In this document: piece by piece, positions 27,285-35,996 of the stretch
How positions within the stretch are numbered: the first letter of the stretch is position 1
Layout: the number at the start of each line of letters is the position of its first letter
Translations under genes and position numbers: made by a program
The notes under the pieces: generated by a model
Seen by the model: the letters and a program-made list of their open reading frames with translations, nothing else
Database searches by the model: none
Told to the model about the DNA's origin: nothing
Assembly (NCBI RefSeq): GCF_020177595.1
Contig: NZ_JAHTBL010000006.1
Coordinates: forward strand, 62,001-126,000
Source: Cognatishimia sp. MH4019
GTDB lineage: Bacteria > Pseudomonadota > Alphaproteobacteria > Rhodobacterales > Rhodobacteraceae
DNA: 64,000 nt
Direction: 5' to 3'

Positions 27285-28751
27285 GTGACACCACAGGCCC
27301 TCACCCGTACACAACAGCGATATCTGCCCTTCAAGGCAGTCGCCGCTCTGATCCTCGGCTTCGCGCTCGTTTTGGCGCAAGCGCTTTCTGCTGCGGCACA
27401 AGACCGGCCCGGCAGCTTTGCCGATCTGGCAGAGCAGATCAGCTCATCGGTCGTTAACATCACCACATCTACAACCGTGGCCAGCCGTACAGGTCCCGGC
27501 CCGATTGTTCCCGAAGGCTCCCCGTTTGAGGATTTCTTCCGTGAATTTCAGGACCGCCAAGGCCCCAACGGCCAGCGTCCGCGCCGCTCTTCCGCGCTGG
27601 GCTCGGGCTTTGTGATCTCGGCGGATGGCTTCATCGTGACGAACAACCACGTGATCGACGGTGCAGACGAAATCCTGATCGAGTTTTTCTCGGGCGATGA
27701 ATTGCCCGCCGAAGTGATCGGCACCGATCCAAACACCGACATTGCCTTGTTGAAAGTCGAAAGCGACAATCCCCTGCCGTTCGTGCCTTTTGGTGACAGC
27801 GACGTGATGCGCGTGGGCGACTGGGTCATGGCTATGGGCAACCCGCTGGGCCAGGGCTTCTCGGTCTCGGCTGGAATCGTGTCGGCCCGCAACCGCGCGC
27901 TGTCGGGGACCTATGACGACTACATCCAGACCGACGCCGCGATTAACCGTGGCAACTCTGGCGGTCCTCTCTTTAACATGGACGGCGAAGTGATCGGTGT
28001 GAACACCGCGATCCTGTCGCCCAATGGTGGCTCCATCGGCATCGGTTTTGCGATGTCATCGGCTGTGGTCACGCAGGTGATCGACCAGTTGCAGGAGTTT
28101 GGCGAGACCCGTCGCGGCTGGTTGGGTGTGCGCATTCAGGACGTCACCCCCGATGTCGCTGAGGCCATGGAAATGGAAGAAGCGCGCGGTGCGCTGGTAA
28201 CCGATGTGCCCGCAGGCCCTGCCGAAGACGCGGGCATGCAGGCGGGCGACGTCATCATGACCTTTGACGGCGCCGAGGTGGAAGACACCCGCGGATTGGT
28301 CCGCCGGGTCGGAAACACCGCCGTTGGCAAAGCGGTCGAAGTCATCGTCTTCCGTGACGGGGATCGCGAGACACTGACCGTCACCCTCGGTCGCCGTGAA
28401 GAAGCCGAAGGGGCTGTGCCAGCCGCCGCCCCGGCAGAGCCTGAAGGCCCCGCCACGATCGAAATGATGGGCCTGACCCTGAGCGAAATCGACGATGAGA
28501 TCCGCGAAGGTCTGGACCTGAACGCCTCTGTCGAAGGGCTTGTCGTGACCGACGTCGATGAGACCTCCGAAGCGTTTGAGAAAGGTCTGCGCGCTGGTGA
28601 CGTGATTACCGAAGCCGGTCAGAACCGGATCACCTCGATCTCGGATTTTGAAGAGCGTATCGAGGCGGCAAAGGAAGCCGGGCGCAAATCGTTCCTGCTG
28701 CTGATCCGTCGCGGCGGTGACCCGCGTTTCGTGGCGCTGTCGCTCGAGTAA
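27285..28751 (+). CDS. degP: Do/DegP family periplasmic serine endoprotease
   Basis: This 488-residue periplasmic quality-control protease has a signal region VAALILGFALVLAQALSAAAQ, a trypsin-like domain with triad His122 (TNNHVID), Asp152 (NTDIALL) and Ser225 (GNSGGPLF), then two PDZ domains (about 290-375 and 405-485). The start is the GTG at 27285, preceded by AAAGGAG at good spacing; the longer frame upstream has no support. A well-formed terminator follows the UAA stop. Confidence 0.95.
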   Translation: MTPQALTRTQQRYLPFKAVAALILGFALVLAQALSAAAQDRPGSFADLAEQISSSVVNITTSTTVASRTGPGPIVPEGSPFEDFFREFQDRQGPNGQRPRRSSALGSGFVISADGFIVTNNHVIDGADEILIEFFSGDELPAEVIGTDPNTDIALLKVESDNPLPFVPFGDSDVMRVGDWVMAMGNPLGQGFSVSAGIVSARNRALSGTYDDYIQTDAAINRGNSGGPLFNMDGEVIGVNTAILSPNGGSIGIGFAMSSAVVTQVIDQLQEFGETRRGWLGVRIQDVTPDVAEAMEMEEARGALVTDVPAGPAEDAGMQAGDVIMTFDGAEVEDTRGLVRRVGNTAVGKAVEVIVFRDGDRETLTVTLGRREEAEGAVPAAAPAEPEGPATIEMMGLTLSEIDDEIREGLDLNASVEGLVVTDVDETSEAFEKGLRAGDVITEAGQNRITSISDFEERIEAAKEAGRKSFLLLIRRGGDPRFVALSLE

Positions 28752-28777
28752 ACCGGGTTTCCATCACCCCGCTTGGA

Positions 28778-28816
28778 AACCCCCGGCGTCCTCAAGACAG
28801 CCGGGGGTTTTCTTTT
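28778..28816 (+). terminator. Intrinsic terminator after degP
   Basis: The stem AACCCCCGGC/GCCGGGGGTT with a 12-nt loop is followed by TTCTTTT. It lies 26 bases after the degP stop. Confidence 0.88.
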
Positions 28817-28858
28817 GCGCCCTTTGCAGCGCCTTTCCCGCTCTGCTAGAGCGAGGCC

Positions 28859-29920
28859 ATGCCGCGCCACCCTTTCCTTGATGACCTGCGAGCCACGCTG
28901 ATAGCTGTGGCAATCGGGGCCATCGGCGCACTGCTGGGCTGGCTGCTTCATTTCCCGCTTTTCATCCTGACCGGACCGGCCCTTGTCGTGTCGGTCGTGG
29001 GCATCATCGGGCCTGAATTGCGCATCGCACCGGTCTTTCGCGATGCGGCCTTTCTGGTCCTTGGCATTGGCATCGGGGCAGGGGTCACACCGCAGGCTGG
29101 TCAACTTCTGCTCGACCTGCCGCTGGCGGCGCTGGGCATCCTTGTGATGCTTGTGGCCATCATTTGGCTCAGCCGCTGGCTGCTGGTTCGTGCTTTTAGC
29201 TTTGACCGACGCAGCGCGGTGTTGGCAGGCTCTCCCGGGCATTTAAGCTATGTGCTGGGGCTTGGTCTCAGCTTTGATCTGGACACCACCCGGATCACAG
29301 TTGTGCAAACCGTGCGCCTACTGGCGCTGACCTTTCTGGTGCCGCTCGCAGCACTTGCCATGGGGATCACCGTGGATGCAGGCGTGCTGATCGCCGGGGC
29401 TTCAATGGCGTGGCATCACCTTTTGCTTGTGGCTGGTATCGCGCTGGTAGCGAGCCTTGTGCTAAAACGCCTCAACATCCCGGCCCCCTTCCTGCTCGGA
29501 GGGCTCTTCACCTCATCTGCGACCCATGTGATGGATCTGACGCCCGGAGCGCTACCACCCGGCCTCGCTTGGCCTGCCTTCCTGGTGCTCGGCACGCTGA
29601 TCGGATCGCGCTTCACAACGATCACTCCGCGCGAGTTGGGCCAAAGCCTGATGGCAGGTCTGGGCAGCACCCTGATCGCGCTGATCTGTGCGGGCGTGGC
29701 GGCGGTGGTCATCGCGCCCTTGATCGACGTGCCGCTCATTCACGTGCTGGTGGCGTTCGCGCCCGGAGGCCTTGAGACGATGATCGCAACGGGCGCGGTG
29801 TTGGGCGCGAACCCCGGCTTTGTCGCGGCCTGTCATGTGCTCAGGCTCTTTATTCTCACGATTCTGGTGCCGATGATGCTGGGCAAGGCCGCTCAGCGCC
29901 CGAACGCATCCAGATCGTAA
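28859..29920 (+). CDS. AbrB-like (gate-duplication) membrane protein
   Basis: The 353-residue inner-membrane protein has about ten helices and an internal duplication of the AbrB membrane domain: first half 'LLGWLLHFPLFILTGPALVV', second half beginning 'LLVAGIALVASLVLKRLNIPAPFLLGGLF'. The phrases AGSPGHLSYVLGLG and FAPGGLETMIATG are the paired conserved loops. E. coli AbrB (a membrane protein) was named as an aidB regulator, but the biochemical role of the family is unknown. The last 28 bases overlap the convergent lipoprotein gene. Confidence 0.85.
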   Translation: MPRHPFLDDLRATLIAVAIGAIGALLGWLLHFPLFILTGPALVVSVVGIIGPELRIAPVFRDAAFLVLGIGIGAGVTPQAGQLLLDLPLAALGILVMLVAIIWLSRWLLVRAFSFDRRSAVLAGSPGHLSYVLGLGLSFDLDTTRITVVQTVRLLALTFLVPLAALAMGITVDAGVLIAGASMAWHHLLLVAGIALVASLVLKRLNIPAPFLLGGLFTSSATHVMDLTPGALPPGLAWPAFLVLGTLIGSRFTTITPRELGQSLMAGLGSTLIALICAGVAAVVIAPLIDVPLIHVLVAFAPGGLETMIATGAVLGANPGFVAACHVLRLFILTILVPMMLGKAAQRPNASRS

Positions 29921-30420
29921 TTTGCCAGCCCCAATTGCTGTGCTGCCTTCAGCGACAGCACCGCGCTGTCGAGCCCTTGCAAGGATTGATAGCGCCGGAT
30001 CGCCGCTTGGGTTCGCGCATCCAGCACGCCCGTGATCGGCCCGATATAGCCGCCCCGCACCTCCAATGCGCGCTGAACAGAAGAGACGAACTCCGCGTCA
30101 AACGCAGGCGGGCAGGGGGCGCGGAACCAGAAGGGCCGCGCCGGGGTGACCACCACGTCCATCTCGGCTTTTCGGTAGATTGCAGGCTGCAACAAAACAC
30201 CGTCCAGCCCGCGCTGTTCCGGGGCGACCAGCACGTCGCCAAGACCCTTGCCCATCACCGGCGGGATCATGTCGCGCGCCCAGCAGTTTTGCCCAAACGC
30301 TTCCGGTTCCGTCATGAAAATCTCGCCGCGCAACGCCCCGTCACCTGCCGAAGGGGGCAGGTTTGGCGTGCCCGGCTGGCAGGCCGACAGCAGCAAAACC
30401 AAGGGAAGGATCGCGCGCAT
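29893..30420 (-). CDS. Lipoprotein with C-terminal peptidoglycan-binding-like domain
   Basis: The 175-residue product has a lipoprotein signal (MRAILPLVLLLSAC, Cys14 as the lipid site). A middle part with Cys residues leads to a C-terminal PG_binding_1-like unit ('VQRALEVRGGYIGPITGVLDARTQAAIRRYQSLQG', about 118-150). It probably sits in the outer or inner membrane facing the periplasm and binds cell wall. No catalytic domain is evident. Its 3' end overlaps the end of the AbrB-like gene on the other strand. Confidence 0.78.
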   Translation of the reverse strand: MRAILPLVLLLSACQPGTPNLPPSAGDGALRGEIFMTEPEAFGQNCWARDMIPPVMGKGLGDVLVAPEQRGLDGVLLQPAIYRKAEMDVVVTPARPFWFRAPCPPAFDAEFVSSVQRALEVRGGYIGPITGVLDARTQAAIRRYQSLQGLDSAVLSLKAAQQLGLANYDLDAFGR

Positions 30421-30550
30421 CTACTCATCTCTCAAATCACGGCTCTCAGGGCCGCTTTCGCGCGAGCATACGCCAAATCCCTCGACCAGCCTAGGGGCAC
30501 GACCCGTACACTCTCAGAATCCGCTGGCGCGCCTGAATTGGCTTGGCTAG

Positions 30551-30909
<359 letters not shown>

Positions 30910-30910
<1 letters not shown>

Positions 30911-31614
30911 TGCGCTGGGCGGCTTTTGCCTTGGCATTGGCCGCCAGCCCCGCTGTCGCTGAGATCACCAGCGCGCGCTACACCGATCCCACGACCCGCT
31001 ACGCCCATGGGGTTCTGGGCGACGCGATTGAGCACGAGACCTTGGAAGTCACGCTTTCGACGGGCCAGACAGCCCGCGTGCACTGGTCAGACACGGTTGT
31101 CTTCGAGGACACAGAGCCGCGCGTGGTCGACGTCACCGGAGATGGTGCGCCCGAGGTAGTCGTCGTTGAAGCGCATCAAGACCTGGGCGCGCGCCTCTCG
31201 GTCTACCACCTTGCAGACGGTACGCTCACCCGTCTTGCCGAAACGCCTTTCATCGGCCGCACAAACCGCTGGCTTGCCCCCATTGGCGCCGCTGATCTGG
31301 ACGGTGACGGTGCGATCGAGATCGCCTATATCGACCGACCGCACCTTGCCAAAACCCTCCGCGTCTGGCGCTTTGCAGATGGCGGTCTGACCGAGGTCGC
31401 CACCCTCGCAGGCCTTACCAACCACCGTATCGGTGAACGCGATATCGCCGGTGGTATCCGCGATTGCGGGCAGGGGCCTGAGATGATCGTAGCGGATGCG
31501 GTGTGGGAGCAGGTGGTGTCGGTGCGGATGAATGGCGACGGTCTATCTGCTCGTCCGATCACCCCGCATCAAGGCCGACAGAGCTTTTCCGCTGCGATGG
31601 CGTGCGGTGAATGA
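30910..31614 (+). CDS. Exported FG-GAP/VCBS-repeat protein
   Basis: The 234-residue product has a signal peptide (MRWAAFALALAASPAVA) and beta-propeller-type repeats with Asp-rich calcium loops, VDVTGDGAPEVVVV (about 72-85) and ADLDGDGAIEIAYI (about 126-139). It is therefore periplasmic or secreted. The fusion of its start to the ferredoxin stop makes co-translation likely, though the functional link is not obvious. Only two or three blades are recognisable, short of a full propeller. Confidence 0.78.
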
Positions 31615-31620
31615 CGACCC

Positions 31621-31674
31621 GTCCCGGGCTTGAGCCGGGACCTCCAAACTCAAGACCTCGGGTCAGGTCCGGGG
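31621..31674. repeat. Pair of REP-like palindromes, copy B
   Basis: Palindrome 1 is GTCCCGG-GCTTGAG-CCGGGAC (31621-31641). Palindrome 2 is an imperfect CCTCGG...CCGGGG (about 31657-31674). It lies between the convergent VCBS and purD genes, and is similar to the pair at 18113-18189. Confidence 0.6.
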
Positions 31675-31698
31675 CTGGGTCGCGAAAAATATTATCGC

Positions 31699-32961
31699 TT
31701 AGAGCGCCCGCCATCCGATATCGCTGCGGTAAAACCCTTCGGGCCAGTCCACCGCCTCTGCCATGGCATAGGCCCGATCCCGCGCCTCTTGTAGACTTGC
31801 GCCACGGGCGGTGACGTTCAGCACCCGCCCTCCCGAAGCCACAATGCATCCGTCCTTCTCAGACGTGCCCGCATGAAAGCACATCTCGAAACTGGTCTCT
31901 GCCAGATCGTCTAGTCCCTTGATGACACTGCCTTTTTGATAGGCACCCGGATACCCATCCGCCGCCATCACCACCGTCATCGCATGATCCTCAGCCCAAT
32001 TCACGCGAGCCTCTGCCAGCCGTCCTTCGGCGCAAGCATGCATCAGATCCAAGGCCTGCGCCCCCAGTCGCATCATCAGAACCTGACACTCCGGATCGCC
32101 GAACCGGACGTTGTATTCCACCAGTCGAGGCTGCCCGTCTTGGATCATCAGACCGACATACAAAACGCCCTGATAAGGCGTGCCGCGCTTGGCCATCTCG
32201 GCCATTGTCGGACGTACGATCTCGGCCAGCGCCTTTTCGGCCAGCGTGTCGGTCAGCACCGGTGCAGGGGAGTATGCCCCCATTCCGCCCGTATTTGGCC
32301 CGGTATCGCCTTCGCCCACGCGCTTGTGGTCCTGCGCGGTGCCGATGGGTAGCACATCCTCACCATCGCACAGCACAAAGAACGAGGCTTCCTCACCTTC
32401 CATGAACTCTTCGATGACAACTTCCGCGCCCGCGCCGCCGAAGGCTCCGCTGAACATATCGTCCACGGCGGCCAGCGCTTCGCTTTCGGTCATGGCCACG
32501 ATCACGCCTTTGCCCGCGGCCAAACCGTCGGCCTTCACCACGATCGGCGCTCCCTCTGCCCGGACATATGCCTTCGCCGCCTCAGCGTCCGTGAAGTGCC
32601 CATAACCTGCTGTCGGTGCATTCGCCGCATCGCAAATCTCTTTGGTAAAGGACTTGGATGCCTCCAAACGTGCCGCTTCCGCCGATGGTCCGAAACACAA
32701 AAGTCCCGAATCGCGCAGCCGGTCCGCGACCCCCGCCGCCAAAGGCGCTTCTGGCCCGATAATCACAAAATCAATCGCGTTTTCGTCGCAAAAAGCAGCC
32801 ACTGCGCCGCCGTTTTCAATCTCCAACGCCGCACATTCCGCGATCTGCGCAATCCCGGCATTGCCAGGGGCCACGATCAGCCGATCGCATTTCGGGTTCT
32901 GCTTCACGGCCCAGGCCAACGCATGCTCACGCCCGCCCGATCCCAAAAGAAGAATATTCAT
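31699..32961 (-). CDS. purD: Phosphoribosylamine-glycine ligase
   Basis: The 420-residue enzyme joins phosphoribosylamine and glycine with ATP to form GAR in purine synthesis. It opens MNILLLGSGGREHALAWA. It has the ATP-grasp domain with VVKADGLAAGKGV and the PROSITE-type RFGDPECQ signature (near residue 285). Length is standard. It is divergent from xseA with 71 bases between starts, so the promoters overlap or lie back to back. Confidence 0.97.
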   Translation of the reverse strand: MNILLLGSGGREHALAWAVKQNPKCDRLIVAPGNAGIAQIAECAALEIENGGAVAAFCDENAIDFVIIGPEAPLAAGVADRLRDSGLLCFGPSAEAARLEASKSFTKEICDAANAPTAGYGHFTDAEAAKAYVRAEGAPIVVKADGLAAGKGVIVAMTESEALAAVDDMFSGAFGGAGAEVVIEEFMEGEEASFFVLCDGEDVLPIGTAQDHKRVGEGDTGPNTGGMGAYSPAPVLTDTLAEKALAEIVRPTMAEMAKRGTPYQGVLYVGLMIQDGQPRLVEYNVRFGDPECQVLMMRLGAQALDLMHACAEGRLAEARVNWAEDHAMTVVMAADGYPGAYQKGSVIKGLDDLAETSFEMCFHAGTSEKDGCIVASGGRVLNVTARGASLQEARDRAYAMAEAVDWPEGFYRSDIGWRAL

Positions 32962-33032
32962 GCGCGTCCCCCGCTTGGCCTTCGTTGCTCGGCGTTCTAA
33001 GCTGCGCTCGACCCAATCACAAGCGAGCGCGC

Positions 33033-34583
33033 ATGTCCGATCTGATTGACGATGACCTGCCCGGCAGAAATGCCCCTGAATTCACCGTCACCGAAATTTC
33101 TGGTGCCGTGAAAAAGACAATCGAGGGGGAGTATTCCCATGTGCGCGTGCGCGGCGAAATTGGGCGTGTCTCGCGGCCCCGGTCGGGGCATATCTACCTT
33201 GATCTGAAAGATGACCGCTCGGTCCTAAATGGCGTCATCTGGAAAGGCGTCGCAGCACGCTTGCCCACGCAACCCGAAGAAGGGCTAGAGGTCGTCGCGA
33301 CCGGCCGCCTGACGACATTCGGCGGCCAATCCAAATACCAGATGGTGATCGAAGACATCGCGCCTGCGGGTATGGGCGCGCTTATGGCGATGCTGGAGAA
33401 GCGCAAAAAGGCGCTCGCCGCAGAAGGCCTTTTTGACCCCGCCAGCAAGAAGCCGATCCCCTACCTGCCTGAGATCATTGGCGTCGTGACCTCACCTTCC
33501 GGGGCTGTGATCCGCGATATCCTGCATCGGCTACGCGACCGCTTCCCGCGGAAAGTCCTGATCTGGCCCGTCGCCGTGCAAGGGGCCAATTGCGCGCCCG
33601 AGGTAGCCCGCGCCATCGAAGGTTTCAACGCCTTCACCCCCGGCGGCGCGCTTCCACGACCCGATCTGATCATCGTTGCGCGCGGCGGTGGCTCCCTCGA
33701 AGACCTCTGGGGCTTTAACGAAGAAGCGGTCGTGCGTGCCGCCGCCTTGTCCCAAATCCCGCTTATCTCCGCCGTGGGTCACGAGACCGACACAACCCTC
33801 ATCGACTTTGCCTCGGATGAACGCGCGCCCACACCGACCGCTGCTGCCGAACGCGCGGTTCCTGTCCGCCTCGAGTTGCTCAACTGGGTCGAAGCCCAGG
33901 ACGCCCGGTTAACCCGCGCCCTGACAGGGATCATCACTCAGAAGGGCCAGCGCCTTCGCGATCTGTCCCGCGCGCTGCCGCGCCCCGAGACCCTTGCCCA
34001 AAGCGCTCGCCAGCGCCTCGACGTGATGGAGGATCGCCTCCCCGCTGCGCTCACTGCTGCGGCCAATCGCAAACGCGTGGCGCTTTCGGAGGCCGCAGGA
34101 TCTCTCCGCCCTGCCACACTCACCCGCGCGTTGAAGGATCAGGACCGCCGCGTGCAGGACCTCGGCAAACGCCTCGCCCCCGGGCTATCTCGTGCTGCTA
34201 CTTTCGAAAAACGACGCCTGGACCAGCAACTCGTGCGCCTGCGCCAGGCCAGCCCCGCCCGCGATCTGGCCCGCAAAAAAGAACGTCTGACGTCTCTCTC
34301 CACCCGGCTCATCGCGCGCGCGCAAACCGATCAGGCGAGCCGCCAGCGCAAACTGGATGCGCTCGACCGGCTCCGCGAAACGCTCGGATATAAAGAAACT
34401 CTGAAACGTGGCTATGCGGTTGTGCGTGGGGACGGCGACGTCACCACGACCAAAGCCAAAGCAAAGGCCGCCAAATCATTGGAAATCGAATTCGCTGACG
34501 GGCGCCTCACCCTTGGAGCCTCTCCGAAATCCGCGCCCAAAAAACCCAAAGCCGCACCCCCGGAACAGGGCACACTCCTCTAG
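33033..34583 (+). CDS. xseA: Exodeoxyribonuclease VII large subunit
   Basis: The 516-residue protein has an N-terminal OB-fold (FTVTEISGAVKKTIEGEYSHVRVRGEI), the catalytic central domain (IGVVTSPSGAVIRDILHRL, VARGGGSLEDLWGFNEEAVVRA, SAVGHETDTTLIDFASDERAPTPTAAAE), and a long coiled coil (about 290-440). It degrades single-stranded DNA together with XseB. The ATG at 33033 (MSDLIDDD) is the family-like start. The IS1595-type element is inserted with its duplicated target beginning eight bases after this gene's stop, leaving the gene whole but probably removing its native 3' flank. Confidence 0.96.
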   Translation: MSDLIDDDLPGRNAPEFTVTEISGAVKKTIEGEYSHVRVRGEIGRVSRPRSGHIYLDLKDDRSVLNGVIWKGVAARLPTQPEEGLEVVATGRLTTFGGQSKYQMVIEDIAPAGMGALMAMLEKRKKALAAEGLFDPASKKPIPYLPEIIGVVTSPSGAVIRDILHRLRDRFPRKVLIWPVAVQGANCAPEVARAIEGFNAFTPGGALPRPDLIIVARGGGSLEDLWGFNEEAVVRAAALSQIPLISAVGHETDTTLIDFASDERAPTPTAAAERAVPVRLELLNWVEAQDARLTRALTGIITQKGQRLRDLSRALPRPETLAQSARQRLDVMEDRLPAALTAAANRKRVALSEAAGSLRPATLTRALKDQDRRVQDLGKRLAPGLSRAATFEKRRLDQQLVRLRQASPARDLARKKERLTSLSTRLIARAQTDQASRQRKLDALDRLRETLGYKETLKRGYAVVRGDGDVTTTKAKAKAAKSLEIEFADGRLTLGASPKSAPKKPKAAPPEQGTLL

Positions 34584-34591
34584 CGATGCAT

Positions 34592-34599
34592 TAACCTTA
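34592..34599. repeat. Target site duplication, left copy (TAACCTTA)
   Basis: The 8-bp direct repeat TAACCTTA abuts the left inverted repeat; an identical copy abuts the right one at 37297-37304. Eight bases is the target duplication size of the IS1595 family. Confidence 0.92.
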
Positions 34600-34623
34600 G
34601 GCGATTGTATATTTGACAAACCC
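34600..34623 (+). repeat. Left terminal inverted repeat of the IS1595-type element
   Basis: 24 bases, identical to the reverse complement of 37273-37296. It contains TTGACA (34613-34618), the -35 box of the presumed transposase promoter. Confidence 0.95.
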
Positions 34624-34641
34624 ACGGGAAAAGCATAGTTT
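34613..34641 (+). promoter_or_regulatory. Presumed transposase promoter, -35 inside the inverted repeat
   Basis: A consensus -35 TTGACA (34613-34618), 17-base spacer and TAGTTT (34636-34641, four of six matches to TATAAT) lie 27 bases before the transposase ATG. It is a prediction by pattern only. Confidence 0.6.
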
Positions 34642-34668
34642 AATCTCAACAAGTTAGAGGTTATCGCA

Positions 34669-35616
34669 ATGTCCGTTCTTTCCGCCCCCTACATGCACGA
34701 CGAAGCAGCAGCTTTTGCACACGTTGAATCCATGCTCTGGGCCGATGGTCCAGTCTGCCCCCACTGTGGCGTAGTTGATAAGGCATATCGCCTTGAGGGC
34801 GTCCGCACGAAGCCTTCCAAGAAAAACCCCGAAGGCAAAGAGCGTCACGGCTTGTGGAAGTGCCGCGAGTGCCGTGGCCAGTTCACCGTGCGCAAAGGCA
34901 CGATCTTCGAGGAAAGCCACCTGCCGCTACACCTGTGGCTGCAAGCAATTCACCTGATGGTGTCCAGCAAGAAGGGTATCAGCAGTCACCAGCTTCACCG
35001 CGTTCTGGGCATCACCTACAAGTCCGCTTGGTTCCTGACCCACCGCATCCGCGAGTGCATGCGCACTGGCGATCTGGCAACACCCATGGGCAGCGGTGGC
35101 GGCACTGTGGAAGTTGACGAGACATTCATTGGTCAAGACCCAGATCGCCCTAAAAAGAAGGGCGAGCGTCACTATCACCACAAAATGAAGGTGGTGACGC
35201 TTGTGGATCGTGACACGCGCCGCTCCAAGTCCATCGTGGTCGACCAGCTTAACAAGAAAACGCTCCTGCCGATCTTGCAAGAGAACATCGCGCAAGAGGC
35301 AGTGCTGCACACAGATGAAGCGGGCTGGTACAAGGCCATCGGTAAAGAGTTCGGCGGTCACGCCAGCGTCCAGCACAATGCAGGTGAGTATGTGCGCGGC
35401 AAGGTCACGACAAACACGGTTGAAGGCTTCTACAGCATCTTCAAGCGCGGCATGAAGGGTGTGTATCAGCACTGCGGCAAGCGGCACCTACATCGCTATG
35501 CGGCGGAGTTCGACTTCCGCTACAACAACCGCATTGCAAATGGTGTTGATGATGCGGAGCGGGGTCAGATCGCGTTGAAAGGTGTCGTAGGCAAGCGCCT
35601 TACTTACACCCAGTAG
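34669..35616 (+). CDS. IS1595 family transposase
   Basis: The 315-residue transposase has an N-terminal zinc ribbon (Cys30, Cys33, Cys65, Cys68) and an ISXO2-like DDE domain. Candidate catalytic residues are Asp150 (VEVDETFIG), Asp216 (HTDEAGW) and Glu252 (NTVEGFYSIFKRG). The length and motifs are those of an intact IS1595-family enzyme; no frameshift is visible. The start at 34669 has AGAGGT about ten bases upstream. It ends in UAG, so the element's UUA-anticodon tRNA would not extend it. Confidence 0.95.
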   Translation: MSVLSAPYMHDEAAAFAHVESMLWADGPVCPHCGVVDKAYRLEGVRTKPSKKNPEGKERHGLWKCRECRGQFTVRKGTIFEESHLPLHLWLQAIHLMVSSKKGISSHQLHRVLGITYKSAWFLTHRIRECMRTGDLATPMGSGGGTVEVDETFIGQDPDRPKKKGERHYHHKMKVVTLVDRDTRRSKSIVVDQLNKKTLLPILQENIAQEAVLHTDEAGWYKAIGKEFGGHASVQHNAGEYVRGKVTTNTVEGFYSIFKRGMKGVYQHCGKRHLHRYAAEFDFRYNNRIANGVDDAERGQIALKGVVGKRLTYTQ

Positions 35617-35691
35617 ATACGCAATGATGCAAACCATTGTGGTTGCGTCAGCAAAGACTTCACCTCAGATGAAAAGTAACCAAAATGATCA

Positions 35692-35738
35692 TGTGGTGGC
35701 AAAAAAACCTTGCACGGTGCCGGTTCGCCGGTTGCGTC
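35692..35738 (-). pseudogene. Degenerate tRNA fragment related to the element's Leu-type tRNA
   Basis: On the minus strand this segment shares, in order, GACGC (end of the D arm), a shortened anticodon-arm-like hairpin (CCGG-CGAA-CCGG), an identical variable arm (ACCGTGCAAGGTTT) and GCCACCACA (acceptor 3' end with CCA) with the intact tRNA at 36433-36519. The T arm is missing and no 5' acceptor half is visible. It looks like the decayed remains of a duplicate tRNA or a recombination scar. Confidence 0.6.
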
Positions 35739-35743
35739 ACTGC

Positions 35744-35777
35744 AAAAAAAAGAGGGAGCAGTTTTTGCTCCCTCCCG
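35744..35777 (-). terminator. Strong intrinsic terminator of the 38-residue gene
   Basis: On the minus strand the hairpin GAGGGAGCA-AAAAC-TGCTCCCTC is followed by nine T. It begins about 15 bases past the stop of the small gene at 35791 and would end the minus-strand cargo transcript before the transposase region. Confidence 0.88.
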
Positions 35778-35790
35778 ATTTTAAGGTAAG

Positions 35791-35907
35791 TCAGGTTTTA
35801 ATTCGAAACGCCTTCTTACCATACCACTTGGCCCATATTTTGCGACCATCTTTGGTCGTGATGTAAGGGCGGTAGATGACCTTTTTGTCATCGTTCAAGT
35901 TGTCCAT
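35791..35907 (-). CDS. 38-residue cargo protein of unknown function
   Basis: This small gene encodes MDNLNDDKKVIYRPYITT... ending KWYGKKAFRIKT, a basic, aromatic-rich 38-residue peptide. Support for it being real is the strong ribosome-binding site (GGAAAGGA seven bases before the ATG), a compact frame ending in UGA and a strong terminator just downstream. The sequence pattern (I-Y-R-P-Y-I-T...K-W-Y-G-K-K-A-F-R-I) is one I associate with short conserved alphaproteobacterial hypothetical proteins. It lies 89 bases after the winged-helix-like gene on the same strand and may share its transcript. Confidence 0.7.
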   Translation of the reverse strand: MDNLNDDKKVIYRPYITTKDGRKIWAKWYGKKAFRIKT

Positions 35908-35996
35908 GTCAGGTTCCTTTCCTGTCGGACGTGACCACTCCCTCAGATTGCTTGCAACGGCGTTTTTCTGGGGGGGTGGGCCTTCTCAGCGAAGTA

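Noticed and set aside
35624-35866. 80-codon plus-strand frame after the transposase
   Set aside because: It runs through the tRNA remnant, a strong opposite terminator and the 38-residue gene; no sensible protein or start signal.
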